Assembly (NCBI RefSeq): GCF_020524285.1
Contig: NZ_JAIVKX010000007.1
Span: 124,001-188,000 of the forward strand
Direction of reading: 5' to 3'
Length of the DNA stretch: 64,000 nt
Source: Alloyangia pacifica
Lineage (GTDB): Bacteria > Pseudomonadota > Alphaproteobacteria > Rhodobacterales > Rhodobacteraceae
The position numbers and the translations under genes were made by a program. Position 1 is the first letter of the stretch; each line of letters opens with the position of its first letter. Below are positions 24,159-31,894 of this stretch, in pieces. The notes under the pieces are model-generated. The model was not told the origin of the DNA. It worked only from the letters and a program-made list of their open reading frames with translations, and did not search any database.

Positions 24159-25118
24159 TTACTTGTACTCGATCAGGCGCATGGGCGCCTGCCTCAGCCG
24201 GCGCCAGTGGAAGGTGGCCATGCCGATGAGGTTGGGAAACTTGGACAGGGTGAGCAGCAGCGCATGGCGGCGGGCCTCGGGGGCGGGGAGCCCCTCGTGG
24301 CGCAGCCCCTGCGCGGTGCGGACCCAGTTGAGCGGGTAGGCGACCAGCGCCGCGAGGGCGAGCGGCCAGAAGACAGCGGCACCGAGCAGGATCAGCAGCG
24401 GCAGGAGCAGCGCGTAGACCAGCGCGCGCTTGCGCTCGGTGGTGAAATACTCGGGATGCAGATGACCGACCTGCGCAAAGCCGTGGCCGGTGCGCACGGC
24501 GCGGCGCCACCATTGTCCGAAGCGCAGCATGGCGGCGTCGTGGCGGGTCATCTCCCGCGCCAGGCGTTCGAGCGTCCAGCCCGCCTTGCGCAGGCGGGTG
24601 CAGAACTCGTCGTCCTCGGCAGCGATCACCGTGGGGTCGAAGCCGCCGACCTCGCTGAAGGCCTCGGCGCGCAGCATCATGTCGCCGCCGCAGGTCTGGA
24701 TGATCCCCGCCGGGCGGTGCCATTCCACATCGCAAAGCTGGTTGTAGAGGCTGGCATTGGGGTGGATCTCCGAACGCCAGCCGGTGACGAGGGCGGTCTT
24801 TGGGTTTTCCTGCATTTGGGCGCGGGCGGCCTCCAGCCAGCCGGGCACCAGCGCGCAGTCGCCGTCGATGAACTGCACGAGCTGCGGATCGTCGAGCGCG
24901 GCGAAGCCCGCGTTGCGGGCGCGGGCGGCGGTGAAGGGGGCGCTGAGGTCCAGCTCGACCACCTTGGCCCCGGCCTTGCGGGCTTCGGCGAGGCTGCCGT
25001 CGGTGGAGCCGCTGTCGACATAGACCACCTGCCGCGCCTGCCCCACGACTGAGGCCAGCGCGGCGACCAGCCGGGCACCCTCGTTGCGACCGATGAGCAC
25101 CACGTCGACCGGGGTCAT
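24159..25118 (-). CDS. Glycosyltransferase family 2, membrane-associated
   Basis: A 319-aa GT-A enzyme: VDVVLIGRNEGARLVAAL at the N-terminus, YVDSGSTDGS, then QFIDGDCALVPGW with the metal-binding Asp pair, and AAEDDEFCTRL as the acceptor/base motif. Two hydrophobic helices (ALLLPLLILLGAAVFWPLA and following) lie in the C-terminal third and would anchor it in the inner membrane. The start ATG overlaps the stop of the upstream GT4 by four bases; longer frames upstream lie inside that gene. Donor sugar unknown. Confidence 0.88.
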   Translation of the reverse strand: MTPVDVVLIGRNEGARLVAALASVVGQARQVVYVDSGSTDGSLAEARKAGAKVVELDLSAPFTAARARNAGFAALDDPQLVQFIDGDCALVPGWLEAARAQMQENPKTALVTGWRSEIHPNASLYNQLCDVEWHRPAGIIQTCGGDMMLRAEAFSEVGGFDPTVIAAEDDEFCTRLRKAGWTLERLAREMTRHDAAMLRFGQWWRRAVRTGHGFAQVGHLHPEYFTTERKRALVYALLLPLLILLGAAVFWPLALAALVAYPLNWVRTAQGLRHEGLPAPEARRHALLLTLSKFPNLIGMATFHWRRLRQAPMRLIEYK

Positions 25119-26329
25119 GCGCCGGGCTCCGCGGCGCTGAAGAGGGCGGAGAGCTTCGCCGCCTCGGTCGTCGCGTTGAACTCGGCCGCCACCTTGGCGC
25201 GACCTGCGGCGCCCATGGTCCGGCGGCTCGCGGGGTCGGCGAGCAGGGTGTCCAGCGCATTTGCCAGAGCCTCCACCTCGCCCGGGGGCACCAGAATACC
25301 GCTGGTGCCATGCTCGACCAGCTCGGGCACCCCGGCGATGCGGGTGGTCACCACCGGCACCTGCGCGGCCATCGCCTCCATCAGCACCACGGGCACGCCC
25401 TCGGCGAAGCTCGGCAGGACGAAGACGTCCGCCCCGGTCAGCGCCTCGGCGACCTCGGCCTGCGCGCGGTAGCCGAGGAACGCGCAGCGCTCCGCGATGC
25501 CCAGCTCTGCCGCCAGGGACTCCAGCGCGCTGCGCTCGGGGCCGTCGCCGATCAGGCGCAGGCGCAGCTCCGGGTGTCGGGGAGCGAGCGCGGCCAGCGC
25601 GCGCAGCAGCACCGGCACGCCCTTCACCCCGGCGAGCCGACCAACGAACAGCAGGCTCTGGCCGTCGTGCGCCGAGGGCGCGTAGCGCGCGGGATCGATG
25701 CCGCAGTGGATGATTTCCAGCTTGGCCCAGTCCCCCCGGTCCGCGAAGCACATGAGCTGCGCGCGGCAGAAGGCGCTGATGCAGGCGACGAAGGTGGCCC
25801 GGCGGGTCTTTTCGTCGAGGCGCCAGTGCTGCGGCTCGAAGAAGATGTCCGGCCCGTGGATGGTGAAGCTGTAGGGGATGCCCGAGAGCTCCGAGGCCAG
25901 CATGGCGACGGTGCAGGAGGCCTTGGCGATGTGGTTGTGCAGGTGCTGCACGCCTGCCTCGGCCAACGCGTCGGCCAGCACCCCGGCCTCGGCGAAGTAG
26001 ATCAGGTTGTAGGCGCGGCCCTTCAGCCCCTTCGGCGCGGTCCCCCATGCCAGCGCCAGCGCGCGCAGGTAGCGGCGGGGCCGGCGCAGCCAGCGGGCAT
26101 GGGCGCGGAGCAGGCGCAGCGGCGACTTGCAGGCCTCGAGCACCTTGAAGGTCCGCGCGTGTTCGGCGCGCTGCTCGGGGCCGACGAGGTGCTCCGGCCC
26201 GGTGGTGCGGATCGAGCAGGTGAGCACCTCGTGGCCCAGATCGCGCAGGGCGGCGACCTCGCGCTGGATGAAGGTGTCCGAGGCGCGGGGGTATTCGCCG
26301 GTGAGGTAGGCGAGCTTCGGCAGGCTCAT
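25115..26329 (-). CDS. Glycosyltransferase family 4
   Basis: A 404-aa GT-B enzyme. It begins PKLAYLTGEYPRASDTFIQREV, the N-terminal pattern of polysaccharide GT4 enzymes, and has LLFVGRLAGVKGVPVLL in the donor domain, then SFAEGVPVVLMEAMAAQVPVV and a GVPELVEHG loop. It is similar in layout to the GT4 at 2430. Start at 26329 overlaps the upstream SDR stop by four bases; the longer frame to 26761 runs inside that SDR gene and is rejected. Part of the operon from 28445 down to 22044. Confidence 0.88.
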   Translation of the reverse strand: MSLPKLAYLTGEYPRASDTFIQREVAALRDLGHEVLTCSIRTTGPEHLVGPEQRAEHARTFKVLEACKSPLRLLRAHARWLRRPRRYLRALALAWGTAPKGLKGRAYNLIYFAEAGVLADALAEAGVQHLHNHIAKASCTVAMLASELSGIPYSFTIHGPDIFFEPQHWRLDEKTRRATFVACISAFCRAQLMCFADRGDWAKLEIIHCGIDPARYAPSAHDGQSLLFVGRLAGVKGVPVLLRALAALAPRHPELRLRLIGDGPERSALESLAAELGIAERCAFLGYRAQAEVAEALTGADVFVLPSFAEGVPVVLMEAMAAQVPVVTTRIAGVPELVEHGTSGILVPPGEVEALANALDTLLADPASRRTMGAAGRAKVAAEFNATTEAAKLSALFSAAEPGA

Positions 26330-27330
26330 TCGCGGCTCTCCCGCAGCGCGCGGGCCATGAGCGTGCCGAAGCGGTCCTGCGGCAGCGGGCCGAGCGCGGC
26401 GATGAGCCCGCGGTCCGGGTAGCGCAACGGCATCATGCGGGCCTTGAGGATCGGCACGCGCAGCAGGCCGGGCAGCCGGGAGGCGAGCGGCGAGAGCAGC
26501 CGGGCGGCCAGCATCCACAGCGGCCAGGGCAGCGGCAGTACGAGCTTCGGCCAGCCCGAGGCGGCATGGGCGCGCAGGAAGCGGGTGCGGTCGGGGCGGT
26601 CGGGGTCGATGACATTGACCACGCGCAGCCCCTCGGGGCGGCGCAGGGCGGCCTGCAGCAGGCGCTTGGCGACATGACCGACATGGGCGAGCGGCAGCTC
26701 TCCGCGGGTACCGACGCGGATCAGCAGCGGGCCGAGGGCGGGGCCGAGGTGGGCGTTCCACGTTCGTCCCGCGCCGAAGATCACGCCGGGACGCAGGATC
26801 CAGAGCGGCAGGCCCGAGGCGCGGCAGAGCGCTTCCTGCGCCAGCTTGCCGGCGACATAGGCGTCACGGGCGCCGGCGGCGGACTCGAGCGGGGTCGTCT
26901 CGGTGACCTCGGCACCGGGGGCAAGCCGCGCGGTGTCGTAGAGGCCGATGGAGCTGACCAGCACGAGATGCAGCGGCAGCCCGTCGAGGGCGGCGAGCAG
27001 GTGGCGGGTGCCGTCCACGGTGGCGGCGCTGACCGCAGCCACGTCGGAGCCGAGATGGGCGGCGGCATGGATCACGGCGGAGCAGCCCTGCGCCGCGGCG
27101 CGCAGGCGCGGGATGCAGGCGGGATCCGACAGATCCGCCGCGATCCAGCTCACGCCCTTGCCTTGCACGCCCGTCTCCGGCGCGGGCGACCGGCGGAGGG
27201 CGGTGACATGCAGCCCCTGCGCACGGGCCTCGGCCAGCACCGCGCGGCCGACGAAGCCGGTGGCACCGGTCAGCAGGATGCGGGCGGGGCCCGGTGTCGG
27301 GCCCTGTTCGGTGCCAGTCACATGGCCCAC
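26326..27330 (-). CDS. NAD-dependent epimerase/dehydratase (extended SDR)
   Basis: A 334-aa Rossmann enzyme: ILLTGATGFVGRAVL for NAD(P) binding, VLVSSIGLYD for the catalytic Ser region, and DAYVAGKLAQE with the Tyr-x-x-x-Lys pair. The C-terminus is variable and probably sets substrate choice. It overlaps the upstream Gfo/Idh/MocA gene by 13 bases and the downstream GT4 by four. With that neighbour it reproduces, as two proteins, the pair fused in the 701-aa protein at 22044. Likely substrate: a nucleotide sugar. Confidence 0.85.
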   Translation of the reverse strand: MGHVTGTEQGPTPGPARILLTGATGFVGRAVLAEARAQGLHVTALRRSPAPETGVQGKGVSWIAADLSDPACIPRLRAAAQGCSAVIHAAAHLGSDVAAVSAATVDGTRHLLAALDGLPLHLVLVSSIGLYDTARLAPGAEVTETTPLESAAGARDAYVAGKLAQEALCRASGLPLWILRPGVIFGAGRTWNAHLGPALGPLLIRVGTRGELPLAHVGHVAKRLLQAALRRPEGLRVVNVIDPDRPDRTRFLRAHAASGWPKLVLPLPWPLWMLAARLLSPLASRLPGLLRVPILKARMMPLRYPDRGLIAALGPLPQDRFGTLMARALRESRE

Positions 27331-28445
27331 GGCATCGGCTCCATTGGATCGCAGCGGGTGGTCATCACCTGCGGGCCGGTGTCTTCGCCGGCGTTCTGGA
27401 TCGCCAGCGTCACCTCGGTCAGATGCAGCGCGAAGTCCGAGGACAGGCGGCAGGGGCGGCGCTCGCGCAGGGCCTCCAGCATCTCGGCGGGCCCGAGCAT
27501 GAAGTTCATCGCCGCGGCGCCCCAGCGTTTCACCTTGGGGTGTGTCGGCTGCGGCAGCCGGAGGCGGCGCGGGAAGGGGCTTTCGACCAGCCTCCGGCGC
27601 AGCACCCGGCGCTTGGCGAAGCGCACCTTGGCGGCATTGTCCCAGGACGCCTCGCAGCTCAGCACGCCCGAGTCGCCGAAGATCCGGATGCCATGGCCGT
27701 GGCTGGCGACGATCGAACAGGTGAGCCGGGTCACCGGCCCGTTCTCGAAGAACAGCGTGGCGACCGAGAGATCGGGCGCCGCGGTGCCGAGCCCGGCCTT
27801 GTCCGGCAGCACCTCGGTCGAGGCGGCGACCACCTTGCGCACCGAGCCGAACCAGGAGATCAGCCAGGTCAGGTAGTAGCCCGCATGCTCCAGCGTGCAG
27901 CCGGTGCGGAACTCATCTTCGTGGGGCCAGGAGGCGCCGGACTCGCTCCGCCACCTGCCGTAGGGCGCCTGCGGGACGAACCCGTCGTCGAGCTCGGCGT
28001 AGATCGCGCGGGGCGTGCCGGCGGTGCCGTGGCGCAGCGCGTGGCCCAGCGTCTGCGCCGCCTCGCCCAGCACCGAGCAGGGCGCGGAGGCGAGCAGCAG
28101 GCCCTTTTCGGCGGCCAGCGCGTGCAGCGCCTTGGCCTGCTCCAGCTTCATCGCGAGGGGTTTTTCGCAGTAGACGTGGTGCCCGGCCTCGAGCAGCCGG
28201 AGGTTCAGCGCGAAATGCTCGGCGGGATTGGTGAGGTTGAGCACGACGCAGCCCTCGGGCAGGCCGGCGATGAAGGTCTCGAGATCGGGCGCGGCGCGGA
28301 GCTGCCAATGGGCGCAGAAGCGCGACAGGCGCTCCGTGTCCCGGTCGTGCACGCTGTGCACCGAGAGGCCCGGCATTGCCTGCAGCGAGCGCAGGTAGAG
28401 GTCCGCGACGAAGCCGCAGCCCAGGAGGGCGATGGTCCCGCTCAT
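27318..28445 (-). CDS. Gfo/Idh/MocA family oxidoreductase
   Basis: A 375-aa NAD(P)-dependent oxidoreductase: TIALLGCGFVADLYLRSL at the N-terminus and YCEKPLAMKLEQA with the catalytic Lys; the C-terminal half has the usual open-sheet substrate domain with a His-rich stretch (ASHGHGIRIFG). I start at ATG 28443-28445, where homology begins; the frame is open up to 28727 but that stretch looks non-coding. It is the first gene of the minus-strand operon that runs through SDR, GT4, GT2 and the fused enzyme. Confidence 0.86.
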   Translation of the reverse strand: MSGTIALLGCGFVADLYLRSLQAMPGLSVHSVHDRDTERLSRFCAHWQLRAAPDLETFIAGLPEGCVVLNLTNPAEHFALNLRLLEAGHHVYCEKPLAMKLEQAKALHALAAEKGLLLASAPCSVLGEAAQTLGHALRHGTAGTPRAIYAELDDGFVPQAPYGRWRSESGASWPHEDEFRTGCTLEHAGYYLTWLISWFGSVRKVVAASTEVLPDKAGLGTAAPDLSVATLFFENGPVTRLTCSIVASHGHGIRIFGDSGVLSCEASWDNAAKVRFAKRRVLRRRLVESPFPRRLRLPQPTHPKVKRWGAAAMNFMLGPAEMLEALRERRPCRLSSDFALHLTEVTLAIQNAGEDTGPQVMTTRCDPMEPMPWAM

Positions 28446-28771
28446 CGACGGCCCGTCGCGCGGCAGGGCGCGCTGGCGCGGTGCGCGGGGCGGGGGAGGC
28501 GGAGGGCGATCATCGGGGTACCTGACTAGGGGTCGTGCAAAGACTGGATGCGCATTCTGGAGGCGCCTTCGGGGCACCAATGAGCAGAGAACTTTGACCG
28601 AAATTCGACCATGCGCAGGTCTCTTCGTCGCATTGCCGGGAATGCGGCGCATTTGTCTCGAGACTGCGGCACGGCGGCCACGGTCGGGGGCAAATCGCGC
28701 CGCTGCGCTAGGATCACCCGGGGCCATGGGTCACATTCTCCGGCGGGGCGAAAAGGGGATGTCGCGCGCCA
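28446..28771. promoter_or_regulatory. Divergent intergenic region with palindromes
   Basis: No gene is supported in these 326 bp between the divergent Gfo/Idh/MocA and WecG-type genes. It holds two close dyads, GCATT-N6-AATGC (28630-28645) and the perfect GTCTCGAGAC (28655-28664). These are candidate operator sites; no -35/-10 pair is convincing. Short frames here have no recognisable content. Confidence 0.35.
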
Positions 28772-29548
28772 ATGGATCCGCGCATGGAATTTCGGGTTGG
28801 CGGCCAGCGCGTCGCCATCAGCGTGCCCAACTGGGCAGCGCTGCAGGCGCGGGTGACCGAAAGACTCGCGCAGCGGCAGGGCTTTGCCCTGGCCACGATG
28901 AACCTCGACCATCTGGTGAAGCTGCGCCGCTCGGCAACCTTCCGGGCCGCCTATGCGGCGCAGGATTTCGTTGTCGCGGATGGCAATCCCATCGTCTGGC
29001 TGTCGCGGCTTGCCGGGCGCCCGGTCGAACTGATCCCCGGCTCCGACGCGATCCTGCCGCTGGCCCGGATTGCGGCCAAGCAGGGCATCGGCGTGGCGCT
29101 GGTCGGCAGCACGCCCGCGGCGCTCTCGCGGGCGCGCAGCTACCTCGAGCGCGAGGTGCGCGACCTGACCGTGGTGGCGCTGGTCTCGCCGCCCATGGGC
29201 TTCGATCCCGAGGCGCCCGAAGCCCGGGCCGTCTTCGACGAGATCGCGGAGTCCGGCGCCGGGCTGTGCTTCGTGGCGCTGGGGGCGCCGAAGCAGGAAA
29301 TCTTCGGCGCCGTGGGCCGCAAGCTGCTGCCGCATGTCGGCTTTGCCGGGATCGGCGCGGGGCTGGATTTCTTTGCCGGGGCGCAGCAGCGCGCGCCGGA
29401 GTGGACGCGCAAGCTGGCGATGGAATGGCTGTGGCGGGCGGTGAACAACCCGCGACGGCTCGGGCTGCGCTACCTGCGCTGCCTGTTGATCCTGCCCGCG
29501 CAATCGGTGCGGGCGCTGCTGCTGCGCTTCTTCACGCTCCGGCCCTAG
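28772..29548 (+). CDS. WecG/TagA/CpsF family glycosyltransferase
   Basis: A 258-aa GT26-type enzyme that typically transfers a ManNAc or ManNAcA-like residue to undecaprenyl-diphosphate-linked GlcNAc, the second step of repeat-unit assembly. Conserved points are TMNLDHLVKL, FVVADGNPIVWLSR with the catalytic Asp, GVALVGSTPAAL, and CFVALGAPKQEIF, then GIGAGLDFFAG. The C-terminus has basic and hydrophobic segments for membrane contact. ATG 28772 is preferred, with ATG 28784 an alternative; the SD is weak. It is the only plus-strand gene in the 20.7-36.9 kb stretch. Confidence 0.88.
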   Translation: MDPRMEFRVGGQRVAISVPNWAALQARVTERLAQRQGFALATMNLDHLVKLRRSATFRAAYAAQDFVVADGNPIVWLSRLAGRPVELIPGSDAILPLARIAAKQGIGVALVGSTPAALSRARSYLEREVRDLTVVALVSPPMGFDPEAPEARAVFDEIAESGAGLCFVALGAPKQEIFGAVGRKLLPHVGFAGIGAGLDFFAGAQQRAPEWTRKLAMEWLWRAVNNPRRLGLRYLRCLLILPAQSVRALLLRFFTLRP

Positions 29549-29555
29549 GGGGCGG

Positions 29556-30332
29556 TCAGCCCGGCGTAATCTGGCGCGGCTTGCGGCGGCGCATGAGCAG
29601 CAGGTCCTTGAGCCTGCCCTTCCTGCCGCGTGGCGGCAGGACTTCCCGGTCCATCTCGAAGGTCGCGCCGGTGAGCGCGGGATCGGCCTGCAGCGCCAGC
29701 GCCACGCCCCATCGCGCCGCCTGCTCCGGGGGCAGCCCGTCGGGGAGGCCCATCTGCGTGCGCAGCATGCCGGGCATCCAGTCGGTGATGACGATCTCGG
29801 GAAAGCGGTCCGCGAGGTCGGCGATTAGCGTGCGGGTGAAGATCCGCGCGGCCCCCTTGGAGACGGAATAGGCCGACGACGCGGGCAGTGGCGCGAGATC
29901 GGCGAAGGTGGCGACGTTGAGGATGCGCCCGTGCCCGTCCTCGACCATACCCTCGAGCGCGGCGCGGCAGCAGGCGACGGTGCCACCGAGGTTGGTGGCG
30001 ACGGTCGCCATGAAGCTCTCGGCGCTTTCGTCGAGGATGTCGCGCCGCGGGTAGGTCGCGGCGTTGTTGATCAGCAGCGCGATGCGCCCGTGTTCGGCGC
30101 GGATGCGGGCGAAGGCCTCGGCGACCTCCTGCGGGAGGGCGACATCCGCGGGGTAGAGGTGGAAGCGTCCCGGCACGGCCTTGGCGCGGGTCTCTTCGAG
30201 CGCGGCGCGGCGACGGCCGAGGCCGGCGACGGTGAAGCCGCGCGTCGTCAGCTCGATCGCCATGGCGCGGCCGAGGCCGGAGCCCGCGCCGGTGACCACG
30301 GCGATGCCGCTGTCGGGGGTGAGCTGTGTCAT
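29556..30332 (-). CDS. Short-chain dehydrogenase/reductase
   Basis: A 258-aa classical SDR: AVVTGAGSGLGRAMA as the TGxxxGxG cofactor motif, LLINNAATYPR as the NNA motif, and the catalytic Ser/Tyr/Lys in SSAYSVSKGA. The first codons overlap the GMC oxidoreductase stop by four bases, so the two are coupled. It may act on the same substrate as the GMC enzyme, for example interconverting a hydroxyl and a keto group; this is inference. The C-terminus is strongly basic (RRGRKGRLKDLLLMRRRKPR read as fragments), unusual for an SDR. Confidence 0.88.
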   Translation of the reverse strand: MTQLTPDSGIAVVTGAGSGLGRAMAIELTTRGFTVAGLGRRRAALEETRAKAVPGRFHLYPADVALPQEVAEAFARIRAEHGRIALLINNAATYPRRDILDESAESFMATVATNLGGTVACCRAALEGMVEDGHGRILNVATFADLAPLPASSAYSVSKGAARIFTRTLIADLADRFPEIVITDWMPGMLRTQMGLPDGLPPEQAARWGVALALQADPALTGATFEMDREVLPPRGRKGRLKDLLLMRRRKPRQITPG

Positions 30333-31894
30333 CTGCCCTCCTTGAGGATCGAACCGGCCACGCGCAGGGCATTGGCGGCGATGGTCAGGCTGGGGTTCAC
30401 CCCCATCGAGCTGGGCATGAACGATGCATCCGCCACCCGCAGGTTGCGCAGCCCATGGGTGCGGCACTCCGCGTCGAGCACCGAGGTCCGGGGATCCATC
30501 CCGAAGCGCAGCGTGCCCGAGGGGTGGCCGAAGTTCAGCTCGGGCGCGTGCCCGAGGAACAGGCGGCGCTGGCCCTTGAGCGCGCGCGAGATCGCCTTGC
30601 GGAAGGCGCGGCGGCGCTGCAGCAGCTCGGGGTGCAGCGTGTAGTCGACCGACAGCCGCTGCGGCTGCGCCGGATCGTAGGTGACCCGGTTTTCCGGGTA
30701 GGGCAGGTCCTCGAGCAGGCCGACGAAGATCTGCGCATGGCCGAAGAGCTTCGCCGCGACGGCGGCGGGCACCCGGGTGAACTGGCTCAGCCCGGGCAGG
30801 CGGCGCAGGCGCGAGCGGGCCAGCATGCGGTTCAGGTAGAAGGTGATCTCGCCATAGGAGGCGCGGATGCCCATGGCCTGCACCGTGCCCATGCGCGTGC
30901 CCTCGGCGTGGTAGAGATCGCGCAGCGAGATCGCCTTGGTCGCGCCGTGATCGGACGTGCCGCGCGGCGGCCAGAGGGCGAACATCTCGTTGAGGTGGAA
31001 CATCAGGTTGCGCCCGACGCGGCCCGAGCCATTGGCGGCGCCCTCCGGCCAGGCCTCGCAGGCCGAGGCCAGCAGCAGGCGCGGCGAGTTGAGCGCCCCG
31101 GCGGCCAGGACATAGGTTTCGGCATGGAACACATGGGTCTCGCCGTCGCGGCGGACCTCGACGCCTTCGACCCGGTCGCCGCTGCCGAGCAGGCGGGTCA
31201 CCTCGGTGCGGTCGAGCAGCATGGCGTTTCCGGTGGCCAAGGCGGGCTCCACCCCGGCGGAGCGCCCGTCCATCTTGCAGGTCCGGGGGCACTTGCTGCC
31301 GAGGCAGCGCAGGCAGTCCGGCCCGCGGTCGATGGCGGTATGGGTGTGGTAGGGGTGCAGCCCGTTCGCCTCCAGCACCCGCATCAGCGCGGTTTCGGTG
31401 GCGTTGAGCGGTGGCGGTTCGCGCAGGGCCGGCGCGGGCTCGGGCGAGAGCGGGTCGGGCGTGCCGTGGAGGCGGTAGAGCTCTGTGGCGCGGTCGTACC
31501 AGGGACGCAGAGCATCATAGCCCACCGGCCAGCCGCCCGAGGGGTGCGGCAGGTCGGAGAGATCGTCGAGATCGTGCCGCTCGGGCCGTTCGAGCGTTGC
31601 GGCATAGAAGACCGAGGAGCCGCCTAGCCCTGCGCCGAGCGGGGCGTAGAAAGAGGTTTCGACACCGTCCACCCGCGCGTGCAGCGGCTCGGGCCAGAGG
31701 CCGCGGGCGAGCCGCGCCTCGGGCACGAAGACCTCTGACAGCCCGTTGCGGGCGGCGCGCTGCCCGGCGGGGCCGCGTTCGAGGAAGAGCACCTTTTGCC
31801 CGGCCTCGGCGAGCGCGCGGCCGAGCGTGCCGCCGCCGATGCCGGTGCCGATGACGATGGCGTCCCAGCGGGTTTCGGTCAGCGGATGGCTCAC
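30329..31894 (-). CDS. GMC-family FAD oxidoreductase
   Basis: A 521-aa flavoprotein of the glucose-methanol-choline family. The N-terminal FAD-binding motif is AIVIGTGIGGGTLGRALAEAG with a following LERGPAG; the C-terminus has the conserved GVNPSLTIAANALR block. It carries a cysteine cluster, CLRCLGSKCPRTC, around residue 195, similar in position to cysteine-rich insertions of some long-chain alcohol oxidases. It likely oxidises an alcohol on a sugar or lipid. It overlaps the acyltransferase gene upstream and the SDR downstream by four bases each, suggesting one modification module. Confidence 0.86.
   Translation of the reverse strand: MSHPLTETRWDAIVIGTGIGGGTLGRALAEAGQKVLFLERGPAGQRAARNGLSEVFVPEARLARGLWPEPLHARVDGVETSFYAPLGAGLGGSSVFYAATLERPERHDLDDLSDLPHPSGGWPVGYDALRPWYDRATELYRLHGTPDPLSPEPAPALREPPPLNATETALMRVLEANGLHPYHTHTAIDRGPDCLRCLGSKCPRTCKMDGRSAGVEPALATGNAMLLDRTEVTRLLGSGDRVEGVEVRRDGETHVFHAETYVLAAGALNSPRLLLASACEAWPEGAANGSGRVGRNLMFHLNEMFALWPPRGTSDHGATKAISLRDLYHAEGTRMGTVQAMGIRASYGEITFYLNRMLARSRLRRLPGLSQFTRVPAAVAAKLFGHAQIFVGLLEDLPYPENRVTYDPAQPQRLSVDYTLHPELLQRRRAFRKAISRALKGQRRLFLGHAPELNFGHPSGTLRFGMDPRTSVLDAECRTHGLRNLRVADASFMPSSMGVNPSLTIAANALRVAGSILKEGR

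Noticed and set aside
22158-25052. Plus-strand frame of 964 codons across the fused oxidoreductase and GT2
   Set aside because: It is a shadow of two minus-strand genes with clear motifs; the translation is His/Gly/Arg-rich without any fold.
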